From positions 35,416,364 through 35,480,363 of the forward strand of contig JABBOT010000080.1 of NCBI GenBank assembly GCA_016165875.1: DNA of 64,000 nucleotides, in the 5' to 3' direction. Under the pieces are notes generated by a model. That model was not told the DNA's origin. It saw nothing but the letters and a program-made list of their open reading frames with translations, and did no database searches. Shown here one piece after another: positions 49,101-60,420 of the stretch. The position numbers and the translations under genes are program-made. Source of the DNA: Acanthopleura granulata (Eukaryota > Mollusca > Polyplacophora > Chitonida > Chitonidae). Every line of letters begins with the position of its first letter. Position 1 is the stretch's first letter.

Positions 49101-52100
49101 CAAAGTGGACCCAGCCAGTTATCAGCAGTAGATGAGAAGTAACCATGTAATTATGAAAAAATTAGATGTTAAAAGTTTTATATAAAGTCAATCTCATACA
49201 CAGATCTGTATATTTACAGTGCCTCACCCATAATATCTGTACATGTACTTCTAGATTTAATGTTGAAGATGCACTTAATGACTTAGTTGCAGAAGCTATG
49301 TTTTCTCTCAGTTTGTTGTTTTTGAATTTGACCACATTCCAGAATGACCATGTGGGAGATGGTAGACTTCTTGCTAACACTGGGTGTGGTGAACGCCATC
49401 AATCTGGATGGAGGGGGATCAGGTACGTTGGCTGTGAATGGAACCCTAGCCAACTACCCCACTGACAAATGGTAAGTGTAAGATTGGAACCCTATCCAAG
49501 TATCCCATTGATAAGTGTAAGATTGGAACCCTGACAACTATCCCACTGGTAAGTGTAAGATAGGAACCCTAGCCATGTATCCCACTGACACATGATAAGT
49601 GTAAGGTAGGAACCCTAGCCAGCTTCCCACTGACACATGGCAAATGTGAGACTGGAACCAAATCCAGTTACCCCACTCACACATGGTAAGTGTGAGACTG
49701 GAACCAAAGCCAGTTACCCCACTGATACATGATAAGTGTAACTACCCCAGTAACAGGTGGTAAGTGTATCTACCCCGCTAACAGGTAGAAAGTGTAACTA
49801 CCTCACTAACAGATGGTAAGTATAAGATTGGGACCCTAGCCTGCTTCCCACAGGCAAGTGTGAGACTGGAACCATAGCCAGCTACCCCACTTACACATTG
49901 TAGGTGTGAGACTCTAACCCTGGCCAACTACCCCAATGACACGTAGTGGGTATGAGACTCTAACCCTAGGCAATATCTTTACAGCCGACCTAGCCAGCTA
50001 CCCCACTGACGCATGTTAAGTGCGAGACTGGAACCCTAGCCAGTTGCCCCACTGACACATGCTGAGTGTGAGACTCTAACCCTAGCCAACTACCCCACTG
50101 ACACATGCTGAATGTGAGACTCTAACCCTAGCCAACTACCCCACTGACACATGGTAAGTGTGAGATTGGAACCCTAGCCAACTACCCCACTGACACATGG
50201 TAAGTGCAAGACTGGAACCCTAGCCAGCTGCCCCACTGACACATGCTGAGTGTGAGACTCCAACCCAAGCCAACTACCCCACTGACACATGGTAAGTGTG
50301 AGATTGGAACCCTAGCCAACTACCCCACTGACACATGGTAAATACGAGACTGGAACCCTAGCCAGCTACCCCACTGACACATGGTAAGTGCAAGACTGGA
50401 ACCCTAGCCAGCTGCCCCACTGACACATGCTGAGTGTGAGGCTCTAACCCTAGCCAACTACCCCACTGACACATGGTAAGTGTGAGATTGGAACCCTAGC
50501 CAACTACCCCACTGACACATGGTAAGTGTGAGACTGGAACCCTAGCCAGCTGCCCCACTGACACATGGTAAGTGTGAGACTGGAACCCTAGCCAGCTGCC
50601 CCACTGACACATGCTGAGTGTGAGACTCTAACCCTAGCCAACTACCCCACTGACACATGGTAAGTGTGAGATTGGAACCCTAGCCAACTACCCCACTGAC
50701 ACATGGTAAGTGTGAGACTGGAACCCTAGCCAGCTGCCCCACTGACACATGGTAAGTGTGAGACTGGAACCCTAGCCAGCTGCCCCACTGACACATGCTG
50801 AGTGTGAGACTCTAACCCTAGCCAACTACCCCACTGACACATGGTAAGTGTGAGATTGGAACCCTAGCCAACTACCCCACTGACACATGGTAAGTGTGAG
50901 ACTGGAACCCTAGCCAGCTGCCCCACTGACACATGGTAAGTGTGAGACTGGAACCCTAGCCAGCTGCCCCACTGACACATGCTGAGTGTGAGACTCTAAC
51001 CCTAGCCAACTACCCCACTGACACATGGTAAGTGTGAGATTGGAACCCTAGCCAACTACCCCACTGACACATGGTAAGTGTGAGACTGGAACCCTAGCCA
51101 GCTGCCCCACTGACACATGGTAAGTGTGAGACTGGAACCCTAGCCAGCTGCCCCACTGACACATGCTGAGTGTGAGACTCTTAACACTAGCCAGCTACAA
51201 CAGCGGAAATTGACATTTAGCCATGCTCTGTCAGCTGGAAACGCAGCCAATCTGTGTGGGCTGTGACAGAATTGTTTTGAATACGAAGCACTCCTGTCAC
51301 CTGAGACTGTAGTAAGCTGCTAGGGTTGTGGTGGAAACTTACGTATATAAGTAAATTTATAACATGACATGATCATGTCCTTCCCTTACATATTTTTGCA
51401 TGTTACATTGACAGTCTATCCAGAAAAATTACGTCACAACTTATAAACAGCTGATGTCTCCTAGCCCTCTCATTGACCAATCTCTCTCAAGCTTAAAAGA
51501 ATGGGCACCCTCAGATCATCAGTCAGCAACACACTACTCCAACCTTCAAACAAAGATAATTCAGCAACGAATTCATACAAATTCAAACAGGGTTTTGCAT
51601 TGAAGAGAGAATTTTGTAATAATTTTCATGAACAGTGCCTCAGTCATGAGCTGTCGTTAACTTTAATATGGTTTGCTTATCTGTACTTCAGATTTGGGAA
51701 AGTTTGCAAATAACTTGCTAAAGGTTTATGCCTTTCATGTCAGTTGAATTTAGGATTTCTTATTTCATCATATACTGTGTTTTCAGGAGGCATGATAAAG
51801 AGTATGTCTTTGCCAAGAAAGTCAGTAACTTGCTGGATGTTGGTGGTTTATGAGCACTGACGTTGATATTTCGAATTACTGATTTGATCACATATTGTGT
51901 TTTCAGCAAACATGATAAAGAGTATCGCTGCCCCAGGGAAGTTTCCACCATTGTCTGTGTTCACCTTCCCGACTGCTCACCAGTCAACTGTAGTGACCAC
52001 GGTCAGTGTGTCCTGGGTCATTGTGTATGTGACCAGTACTGGGGTGGTCAAGCCTGTGATCGTCTGACTTGTCCACACAACTGCCATGACCATGGAGAAT

Positions 52101-55100
52101 GTACCTCCGGTGGGTGATGGAATATGGTAGAGAGTACGACATTACCTGTATATAGACTTTATAGTCAGTATGTTTTGTACATGTAGTAAATACCCTTATA
52201 GTTGTTCCACAAAGTAGACATAGTCATATTAAACATGGAAGGTATTTAAAATATCAGGCTAAACATTCATAATTCATTCTCGTTACATAGGGATAGCTAT
52301 ATCACAGTGCATTTGAGACTAAACCTTGGCCATTCATTATTGTTACACAGCACACTAGTTAAAGTTGCAGTGCCTCTCACCAATACCTTCGCAGTGGGTC
52401 CAAGTCTACTTGTTGCTGGCTTCCTCCAGGGCTGTACATGGAAAGGTATGCCAGCAAGCTGTAGATGATCCTACAGTATAGGGTTCCAATGTGCTCTGCC
52501 CAGTTTCCTCCCACTGTTGGCCACCGTTGTATAAATGAACTATTTCTGAGTACAACGTAAAACACCATTCAAATATGTAAATTAATCTTGGTTGGGTGTG
52601 TGTGGTTGGGTTTATTGTAGTGGTTTGTTCAAGGTCACATAGTTATCTATAATGCTAAGTTCCGTTTTTCATTATAAACATCCTTATGTAAACTGGGTTA
52701 GTTACCGCTGTATTACAGAAGGATGTCAGTGTGACAAAGGCTGGCTGGGTAAGACCTGTGACATGGCCTGTCCTGCAGGACAGTATGGCCTACAGTCATG
52801 ACAGTGCTCTGAACACTGTCAGTGTGACGTGTGAGGGTGATGGTATCTGATAAGCCTTGTTAAATGTGTCTTCACCCATCTGTATTATAGAAGGATGTAA
52901 GTGTGGCAAAGGCTGGCTGGGTAAGACCTGTGACATGGCCTGTCCTGCAGGACAGTATGGCCTACAGTCATGACAGTGCTCTGAGCACTGTCAGTGTGAC
53001 GTGTGAGGGTGATGGTATCTGATAAGCCTTGTTAAATGTGTCTTCACCCATCTGTATTATAGAAGGATGTAAGTGTGGCAAAGGCTGGCTGGGTAAGACC
53101 TGTGACACGGCCTGTCCTCCAGGACAGTATGGCCTACAGTGCTCTGAGAGCTGTAAGTGTGAGCATGGGGCCCCCTGTAACCCAGTCACTGGAGAGTGTG
53201 ACTGCCCAGCGGGGTATACTGGGGCACATTGCGATAGAGGTAAGCCCTGCAGTCTGCATTACCTACATACGAGATTCTTACTGACGGACAATTTTACAGC
53301 GTGCTTCTGCATGTAGAAAGCATGATTTGTATCAGGGAAATATGTGGAACATGCCACAAAATTCAGGTCATTCAACCTGCCGCATGTAAATGTATTTGTG
53401 TGATTGCCATGTAGACATCCTAAAAGGTTGAGACATGTATGTGTATGTCTCTGTTTGGACTGTTTAGACATGTGTAAGTTTATGTATTGAACAGTTTTCT
53501 GAGCCTCCTATGGGATTGTTCATCATCCTGTCATTCATGAAGACACAATAGCAAGATACATACCTGCAGTAACATAATCATGGTGTTTATATTCAGGTAT
53601 TTTAGCTAGAAAAAAAAGTAGTATCTGATTATTTATGAAACTTTTTATTCACATGAAAGTTTTGTTCAAAATGACTTATTAATAAATATTCATGAAAATG
53701 GAGATTAGTAGCGAGAGTAATAATTATTTTACCTTTTCTGTTTTCATTTAAGTTTATTCCTGGCTCTTTTTCACTTTAAAATAACATAATGTTATGTTTG
53801 TTAAAGTGTATTTATACATGAATGTGAAACATTTGTTGTTAATATATGCAGTGTCATTATGATGTTCATTTTGTCAGAGTGTCCGTACGGTTATTTCGGC
53901 CGACACTGTGTTGCGGAATGTTACTGCTCTAACGACTGTACCTGTGATCCCGTCACTGGCAGCTGTCAGTACTCACTCAACAAAACCAGCCTACTTACAG
54001 GTACATGTAACTAACTCACAGTCCCAAAGGCGATTTATGTCTTTGGTTGATCAGTGAACTTTTATATTGTAATCAGTAGTGTTTATTTATTTCATTGCTG
54101 TTTGACCACATTTTCAAGAAGTTTTCACTTATCCCTTGATCTGTGGGAGCAAGGGAGTCCAGAAATTCACCATTAATTCAACCATGCCACTCCCCTCTCT
54201 TTCTTTGCCACAGAAGGTTCACTGAGTGTAAATAATAAAAACGATAATACTGAAGGTTAACTGTTGTTATTTTGATGTCACCTGAGAAAAAGGTATTTCA
54301 GTAAAGATGGTTTCTTTATGTTCTTGTTTGTTATACATGCACAGTCATGGTGTGTTGTCTTTTTTCTTTGTCATATGCAGCTGCTACATGTTTGATGAGT
54401 CAGATGATTGCAGCGCGACACCTGGTGGTGGATCAACCCGAGCAATACAGGTAAGGGAGCTAACTATTACCCGTTTCATTTTGCAAGTGAGCCTGTAGAG
54501 TAATGCAATGCTCAGGATAAAGGCAAAGGTGTGCACATGTTTGTTGCTCTTGTTGACGATCAGGTAGAAGTTTTTCTGCTCTATTATGGATAGTGAGTAA
54601 AGGATGGCTGTAAGCCGAATTGGCATTTCAGGAGTCTTGCAGCCATATGCCAGTTCGGAGAAGACAAAGTGAGGGTGCACGCACACTAATGTGGTTAAAA
54701 GGCATATGGCTTTTTTTGTTATTTTTGTGGCAGTTGATTGTAGTTAAAGTTGAGAGGTTTTCTCAGTAAGAAAGGCATAGAACTAATATGCTGTGTTTAA
54801 TTAAATAAAAAAGTTTGAAACGCTTACATTTAGGAATACTTAATTAAGTAAAGGAGAACATGTTCATTTCACATGTAGCCTTATCCTGGCCTAATGCATT
54901 AACAAAAGTATTTTGTTGTTGTTGTAGACTGTGTCTTATCAGCATCATCCTGATCAGTATTCTGGCAGCTGGCAGCATTGTTCTCAACATCTCGCTTGTC
55001 TGCGCACAGTGCGTGGGCCGCAGGAGACAACGGTTGCGAGGCAAGCGGTCCTACCGACCTCCATTATCTGAGGAGAGTGCGAATGAGGGGGACAGGGAAG

Positions 55101-55213
55101 ATTCTGCAGGGGAAGACAATGAAATGGAGGTGGAAAGTAGTTTTATTACAGGGCGTTCCAAGAGCAGACATGGGGGTAACAAGTATGACTCTATACCCCT
55201 GAGTGATTCGTGA
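43159..55213 (+). CDS. NAGPA: N-acetylglucosamine-1-phosphodiester alpha-N-acetylglucosaminidase
   Basis: Golgi 'uncovering enzyme': removes GlcNAc from GlcNAc-P-mannose on lysosomal hydrolases, exposing mannose 6-phosphate. Eleven exons: 43159-43262, 44166-44572, 44900-44993, 45289-45422, 48811-48919, 49343-49471, 51907-52109, 53063-53239, 53878-54000, 54381-54450, 54928-55213 (stop TGA). Phases close, giving 611 aa (human 515). Signal peptide to about 30; phosphodiester glycosidase domain about 60-340 with AINAGFF (about 156-162), SDGRLVQDSGG, SARTVIGVD and NAINLDGGGS (about 300-309); EGF-like Cys-rich region about 340-490 (CSDHGQCVLGHCVCDQYW, CPHNCHDHGEC, GCKCGKGWLGKTC); transmembrane helix about 518-542; cytoplasmic tail of about 70 residues ending KYDSIPLSDS, where YDSI is a YxxPhi sorting signal. 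N-glycosylation sequons include NLTH, NGSL, NESI, NGTL and NKTS. Introns 4 and 6 are filled by minisatellites made from the preceding exon ends. Confidence 0.93.
45362..48253 (+). repeat. 93-bp minisatellite made from exon 4 end plus its splice donor (about 31 units)
   Basis: The last 61 bases of NAGPA exon 4 (45362-45422, encoding DGESHLNESIVLECEDTEETG less one) and the following 32 intron bases form the first unit. The donor G at 45423 and its copy at 45516 are exactly 93 bases apart. The array then continues to about 48253, almost to the end of the usable intron. Most units keep GAGGAAACAG|GTAAATACAG (donor) and GTGTGATACAG|GATGGAGAG (acceptor-like). Because 93 is a multiple of 3, the sense strand is open across several units (for example 47536-47970), and the antisense strand is also open. 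Variant units with internal deletions (GTGTATATACAGATGG) and TATATACC expansions occur. Confidence 0.95.
49440..51190 (+). repeat. 46-bp minisatellite made from exon 6 end plus its splice donor (about 37 units)
   Basis: The first unit is the last 32 bases of NAGPA exon 6 (49440-49471, coding GTLANYPTDK) plus GTAAGTGTAAGATT of the intron. The unit then repeats through the intron as GTAAGTGTGAGACT + GGAACCCTAGCCAGCTGCCC + CACTGACACATG. Early units are irregular. From about 50430 a four-unit higher-order repeat of 184 bases appears: the marker CTGAGTGTGAGACTCTAACC recurs at 50614, 50798 and 50982, with the 51166 copy starting the same way. Most units keep a consensus-quality GTAAGT donor. Confidence 0.95.
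51740..51850 (+). repeat. Decayed duplicate of the NAGPA exon 7 acceptor region
   Basis: GTGTTTTCAGGAGGCATGAT followed by AAAGAGTATGTCTTTGCC resembles the real exon 7 start at 51897-51930 (GTGTTTTCAGCAAACATGAT, AAAGAGTATCGCTGCC), with similar upstream sequence (catatactgtg / cacatattgtg). The copy diverges after about 18 coding bases and has no matching donor, so it is a relic. Confidence 0.6.
52366..52586 (+). repeat. SINE copy
   Basis: Plus-orientation copy from GTGCCTCTCACCAATACC (tRNA-like part decayed), through GGCTTCCTCCAGGGCTGTAC, to the tail AAAACACCATTCAAATATGT. It lies in intron 7 of NAGPA. Confidence 0.55.
52711..53062 (+). pseudogene. Two degenerate tandem copies of the NAGPA EGF exon 8
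   Basis: Three copies at exact 172-base spacing start at 52719, 52891 and 53063, each after a TATTACAG or TATTATAG acceptor. The third is the working exon. The first two carry a 9-base insertion (TCATGACAG after CTACAG) that places TGA in frame at 52799-52801 and 52971-52973, and they lose the exon's 3' half and its donor. They encode EGCQCDKGWLGKTCDMACP and its near twin before the stop. If spliced in, they would truncate the protein before its membrane anchor. Confidence 0.8.
54070..54200 (-). repeat. SINE fragment, degenerate
   Basis: GTTTATTTATTTCATTGCTG, then TTTTCACTTATCCC and GTGGGAGCAAGGG, follow the order of the reversed SINE tail and body at low similarity. It lies in intron 9 of NAGPA. 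Confidence 0.3.
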
Positions 55214-55224
55214 GATCCTGTAAG

Positions 55225-55700
55225 TAGGACTAGTGCACTGAACGCTCCTACAATACAGGTGCATGTAGCTAGTTATTCACCAGGTATGAGGGACAGCAAA
55301 TTCTGCTTTTATAATACATACAGCTAGTTATTCACCAAGTATGAGGGACAGCAAGTACTGCTCCTACAATACAGGTACAGGTAGCTAGTTATTCACCAGG
55401 TATGAGGGACAGCAAATTCTGCTCCTATAATACATGTAGCTGGTTATTCACCAAGTATTAGGGACAGCAAGTACTGCTCCTACAGTACATGTAGCTAGTT
55501 ATTCACCAAGTATAAGCGACAGCAAGCACTGCTCCTACAATACATGTAGCTAGTTATTCACCAAGTATAAGCGACAGCAAGCACTGCTCCTACAATACAT
55601 GTAGCTAGTTATTCACCAAGTATAAGGGACAGCAAGCACTGCTTCTACAATACATACAAATCTGACTGCTTATTCACGAGATATGAGGGACAACAAGCGG
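55225..55700 (+). repeat. 54-60 bp tandem repeat just after the NAGPA stop
   Basis: About eight units of GTAGCTAGTTATTCACCAAG + TATAAGGGACAGCAAGCACT + GCTCCTACAATACAT, spaced 54 to 62 bases apart, starting 12 bases after the stop codon. The array is therefore probably transcribed as NAGPA 3' UTR. It decays into looser copies up to about 56090 that keep the GCTCCTACAATACATGTAC module. Confidence 0.85.
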
Positions 55701-56094
55701 TGCTCCTAAAATGCCAGTACCTAGTTTAATATTCAACAGGTATGCATCAAAAAATGCTCCTGCCATGCCTACAACACCTGTTATTCCCCAGATCTGCATG
55801 GTAGCCAGTAGTGATCCTAGAATATATGTACTTAGTAGTTATTAAACTACACCTGTGAAGCAGCAGGTATCGCTCGTATACTACATGTACTTAGTTGTTC
55901 ATCAGGTCTGTAAACAACAAGCACTGCTCTTACAATACATGTGCCTAGTTAATTCAGCAAACCTGTGGAGAAGCAAGTGCTACTCCTACAATACATTTAC
56001 CCCCATTGTAGCTATTTACTAGGCCTGTGGAACAACAAGTACTGCTTCTGTGATACATGTATACGCGCACATTGTTATTCACCAGACCTGTACA

Positions 56095-56480
56095 ACAGGG
56101 AGTACACTGTACTGCTCCTACAACACATGTACCTGCAATGTAGTTACGGGCCTGAGAAACAACATGTACTGTTCCTACAACACATGTACCTATGATGTAG
56201 TTACGGGCCTGAGAAACAGCATGTACTGCTCCTACAACACATGCACCTACAATGTAGTTACAGGCCTGAGAAACAACATGTACTGTTCCTACAACACATG
56301 CACCTATAATGTAGTTACGGGCCTGAGAAACAACATGTACTGCTCCTACAACACATGCACCTACAATGTAGTTACAGGCCTGAGAAACAGCATGTACTGT
56401 TCTTACAATACATGTACCTACAGTGTAGTTACAGGCCTGAGAAATAACATGTACTGCTCTTACAATATATGTACACACGT
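56095..56480 (+). repeat. 57-bp tandem repeat, open on both strands
   Basis: About six and a half units, with GGCCTGAGAAAC recurring every 57 bases (56149, 56206, 56263 and on). It shares the GCTCCTACAAcACATGtACCT module with the array at 55225, so both descend from one ancestor. The unit is 19 codons: the sense frame repeats NMYCSYNTCTYNVVTGLRN, and the antisense frame is also open over 174 codons. No start context, splice site or domain supports translation. Confidence 0.85.
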
Positions 56481-58297
56481 GTAGTTATTCACTAGTCTGC
56501 AGAGTAGCTACCACAAAACACCGAGTTCTTCTGTCTGGTCTGTAGGGCTTGAAAAGCACAAGACTTTACCAGAGATACTTTACCAAAAGTCACTTTACCA
56601 AAAGTATTTTTATAGTGTAAGATTGACATTGTCAAAAAGAGGCGGTTTAAGTGTGACTTGGTCTTAACCAATGGTATTATCTCTGAATTGTATTTGGACT
56701 TTAATGGTTATTTGTTATCCTGAAAACTTTTATCGTGAAAGCGTATAACAACTCATGATATATTCATATAAAAAATCTTCTGATGAATCACAGTTTAAGC
56801 GCGGGTAACTGTCGTGAAGTAAAGACAAAATCTGTCTGAAGTCTAAGAGAGCTGATCCTGGGGTCAGGTGTCATGTCAGGATTGTACTAATCAAGATTTC
56901 ATAATTATATACTGTGTGAGGCAATTTCAACCCAAGACATATAACATTGCTTGCTGTAATCTGATGTTGTCACGAACGTAATCTATTCAAGAAATGTCTC
57001 CATATAGATTCATGTAGTACTTTGCGAAAGTAAAAGTTTTGTGCCCAAGCTTTAGTTGGCACAAGTCACATCACCTTTAAGGCTGAAGGCAGTTTATCTA
57101 CATGTTATATCTGGAAATAACCCAGAATAGGCAAATCTTCTGTGAAAACAAATTTATGAAAAATGGTTTCAGACTGCCACGTATTATATACCAGTCATGA
57201 AAGGCGAGAGCTTCTGGTGGGGAGAAAATATTTCAGACCAAGTTCCATCTGCAGTTTCTGTAACATTATTTACGAGCGTAAAAAAGACCTCTGCTCTCTG
57301 TCTCTGCTAATTCCCTCAACACCTTCACCAAAGTGTGACCATTCACTGCCCTGCTTCTCATTTCTGTGCAAGATTTCCTTGTTTGGATACAAATGATTGT
57401 TTTACGTTTGCTGTTCAAAACTGGCTGCCTGTAAGTATTGCTGGCTTGTAGCACCAATACATGTGTAACTGCTTCATTTTTACATACTGAAGATTTGTAA
57501 TTTGATGTATAAAACAAACGTCTTTGTGGTGTGCCTTATTTCAACTAACAAAATGGCAATGAGAAAAATATGAAGTGAATTTTCGTTTTCTGCAACATGG
57601 TTAAGGGATGAACTTAATATCTGAAGTAAATTATAATTATGAATGAAAACGAAAACGTAACAGAGAAATCATTTTCATATGGGAGTGACCATAATACAGT
57701 GTGAAACACAAGTTTGTCTTCCAATATGGAGGGAAAGAGAAATTCTACCGCCCTCCATTAAAATGGTGCCTTATTGTTGAAACAGATGGATTCTTATTCT
57801 GTTAAATGAAGCTTAATCAAACTGTAATGTAGCAGTTGGCGAGGAAGCAAATCCATAATAACTGTGTTTCTAGATTGCACTTTAATGATGTATATAAAGC
57901 ATAATGTAGGTGTACATTAAACATGTTAAAGCATATGACTTGTTTTGAAGTCCATGTATAAATTCTTGCATTCATAACAAATGCTTTGTTGAGAACAGCG
58001 CAATTGCTTATAACCTGTACATGTAGTTGCACAATATAACATACAAATGTGTGTCTTTACCCATAAAGGGTATATATTCATTTTAAAGTGAAATATTCAT
58101 GTACATGTACCTTTATAATGGTGTTATAGTCGTTTTTTCTTACATGCATTATGTGGAATTTACATATTTGTATCTGCACTTCACAACTAATTCACAGTGG
58201 AGTTTGCAAGATCAGTCCATTTTTTTGACCAGTTAAGATGTGTGATCAGGTTTATGAGAACGATGTAAATGACTGTAAAACTTGCAATGGAGTAAAC

Positions 58298-58455
58298 TGA
58301 TTTATTTATTTATTTCATTGGTGTTGTGCAGTGTACTCAAGAGTTTCTCTTATACAACGGTGGCCTGCATTGAGAGGGGCGAAGAACCTGCAGATTGCTG
58401 GCTTTTTCTGGAGCCTTTCAGCTGGGCTAGCACATTAATCACTTGGCCTCATGAA
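58298..58455 (-). repeat. SINE copy, degenerate
   Basis: GATTTATTTATTTATTTCAT, then GGTGTTGTGCAGTGTACTCA, TTTCTCTTATACAACGGTGG and CTGCAGATTGCTGGC keep the reversed SINE order with many changes. Confidence 0.45.
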
Positions 58456-59246
58456 GTGAACAGATATTTCTCCACATATATCTTGCTTTTATCATATGTA
58501 TGTGTTTTTGTATATTACATTCATATAATCAGAAACTACATTGTTTAATAACTGAATGAAAGGTATTTTTTCAACGATAAAGTTTTCAATAATCATTTTG
58601 AAAAAAAAAACAAACAATTGTGATGCAAAGCAATTTTATCAAAATTTTTGTTCGAAGAGACAGAAACAATTTAACCAGTGTAAGATATCTTTTGTTCAAT
58701 ATCATAATTGTTTCCAAGACATTGATGCCCAGGTTGAGTACTTGACTAGCCTTCAAGGTTTGGATAAGATTGAATGTAGTAAGTAGTATTTCAATATGTT
58801 GTTATGTCTGGTCTGAAATTCTATGTGTTTCAGTATGTACACTAAGTGTATAAATCAAAAGTACATGATATGTATTTATGTGTTAATCAACAAACTTGGG
58901 ATACATCTTTTGGTTGTTTACTTGAGTACGTTGTGAATTATATGTACAGTTGCATGTTTACTGATTTTCCCATGTGGCTCTGTTTTCCTCTTAAAACTGT
59001 TTTTAGGGCATACTTTCGTTCCATTATCGGTTATAGGGCAATTACATAATTCAAATAATTCATTGTATTTTACTGTGTGTAAAACTGCTATAAATGATAT
59101 GCCTGTTCTAAGAACAATAGTTGTAATGTATTTTTCTGTATATTCCTTAAGCAGCAAGTGTACATGGTGCATTTTGTCCGTTTTATGTATAAAATCATTG
59201 TTAAACAAAATGATGGCTGTTCTATTACCAATAATTATAAATCACA

Positions 59247-59566
59247 TGGTATGGCATTGTAAGTCATATGACACACACGTGAGTAGTCAGTGCAAATCTT
59301 TTGTCATTTCTGTTTCTGGTAATTGAAAATTACACGGTAAGACATTGTAAATCTTTTGACACACGTGTGTAGTCATTGCAAATATTTTATGCTTTCTGTT
59401 AACTGTAATTGAAAATTACATGGTATGGCATTGTAAATCTTGTGACACAGATGAGAGTAGGCATTGTAAATCTTTTATCTTTTCTGTTAACCACATGGTA
59501 TGGCATTGTAATCTTATGACACAGATGTGAGTAGACATTGTAAATCTTCTGTCTTTTCTGTTCACC
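59247..59566 (+). repeat. Minisatellite, about 70-90 bp units, four copies
   Basis: ATGGTATGGCATTGTAA followed by 'tcttgtgacacagatgtgagtag' and 'cattgtaaatcttttgtcttttctgtta' recurs four times with length variation. The units are diverged and no coding signal is present. Confidence 0.75.
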
Positions 59567-60158
59567 GCCCTCCCACATCCAAACCCCATTAAACGGGCAA
59601 TCCATTATATACCTGAAAGTAGAGCACATATGTAGTTTTATAGGCATGGAACTTAATAATTTCTTTTGTAGACGGAGTTTTTGGTTAAACACGTTCATGA
59701 TTCGGTCGTCCTTCAGCTTGACGTTCTTGTGTGCAGAACCTGTTTGGTCACTATCATACAGATGAACCTTTCCTTCTCCACACATTGTCTTCCACTCCTA
59801 CCTCAACAACGCCCCATTTCACTACCTTCTTACTCCTCGTTCCTTTTGGCTCCAAGGTGCCGCGTCCTCTGAATCCTGAACTCATCTTTTTAACACACTA
59901 TCTATAAATCCATGCTTTCGGTTTTTCTGTGTGGTCGTCCCCACTTAGCGACGCACGTGTACTTCAGTTTCTTGCCACGGTCATTGTTTTCCATGTTGAC
60001 ACAGTTATTCTGCTGCGTAGTTTGAAGATCAAATGACATTTACATATTAGTGTTGTGTGTGTAGTTGTGAAATATCGAAGACATGTCCATCTGGTATAAT
60101 ATAATACAATGTACCTATGCATTTTGTTCATGTCTACTGAAACTGATGATGAGGGGCC

Positions 60159-60420
60159 TGTTTTACGAAGCAGTCGGAAGTTGCGCCTGGCGTTACTTCG
60201 ATGACAACTTAATGCGAAGAGATATGTCACAATGGGAAATGCACCGGTTTTACGAAGCAGTCGGAAGTTGCGCCTGGCGTTACTTCGATGACAACTTAAT
60301 GTGAAGAGATATGTCACAATGGGAAATGCACCTGTTTTACGAAGCAGTCGGAAGTTGCGCCTGGCGTTACTTCGATGACAACTTAATGTGAAGAGATATG
60401 TCACAATGGGAAATGCACCT
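60159..60420 (+). repeat. 87-bp tandem repeat, three copies
   Basis: TGTTTTACGAAGCAGTCGGA starts at about 60159, 60246 and 60333, giving an 87-base unit with only one or two changes between copies. The ends (TTTTACGAAGC, and ACTTTGTAAAACGCACC just after the array) resemble the hairpin-type element at 20930 and sequence near 36685-36800, so the array probably grew from one such element. Confidence 0.85.

Noticed and set aside
45362..51190. CRISPR-like appearance of regular repeats
   Set aside because: Units are contiguous with no unique spacers, and the host is a eukaryote.
55954..56484. Antisense 174-codon and sense 144-codon frames with repeated peptide units
   Set aside because: Products of the 57-bp array; both strands are open at once and composition is satellite-like.
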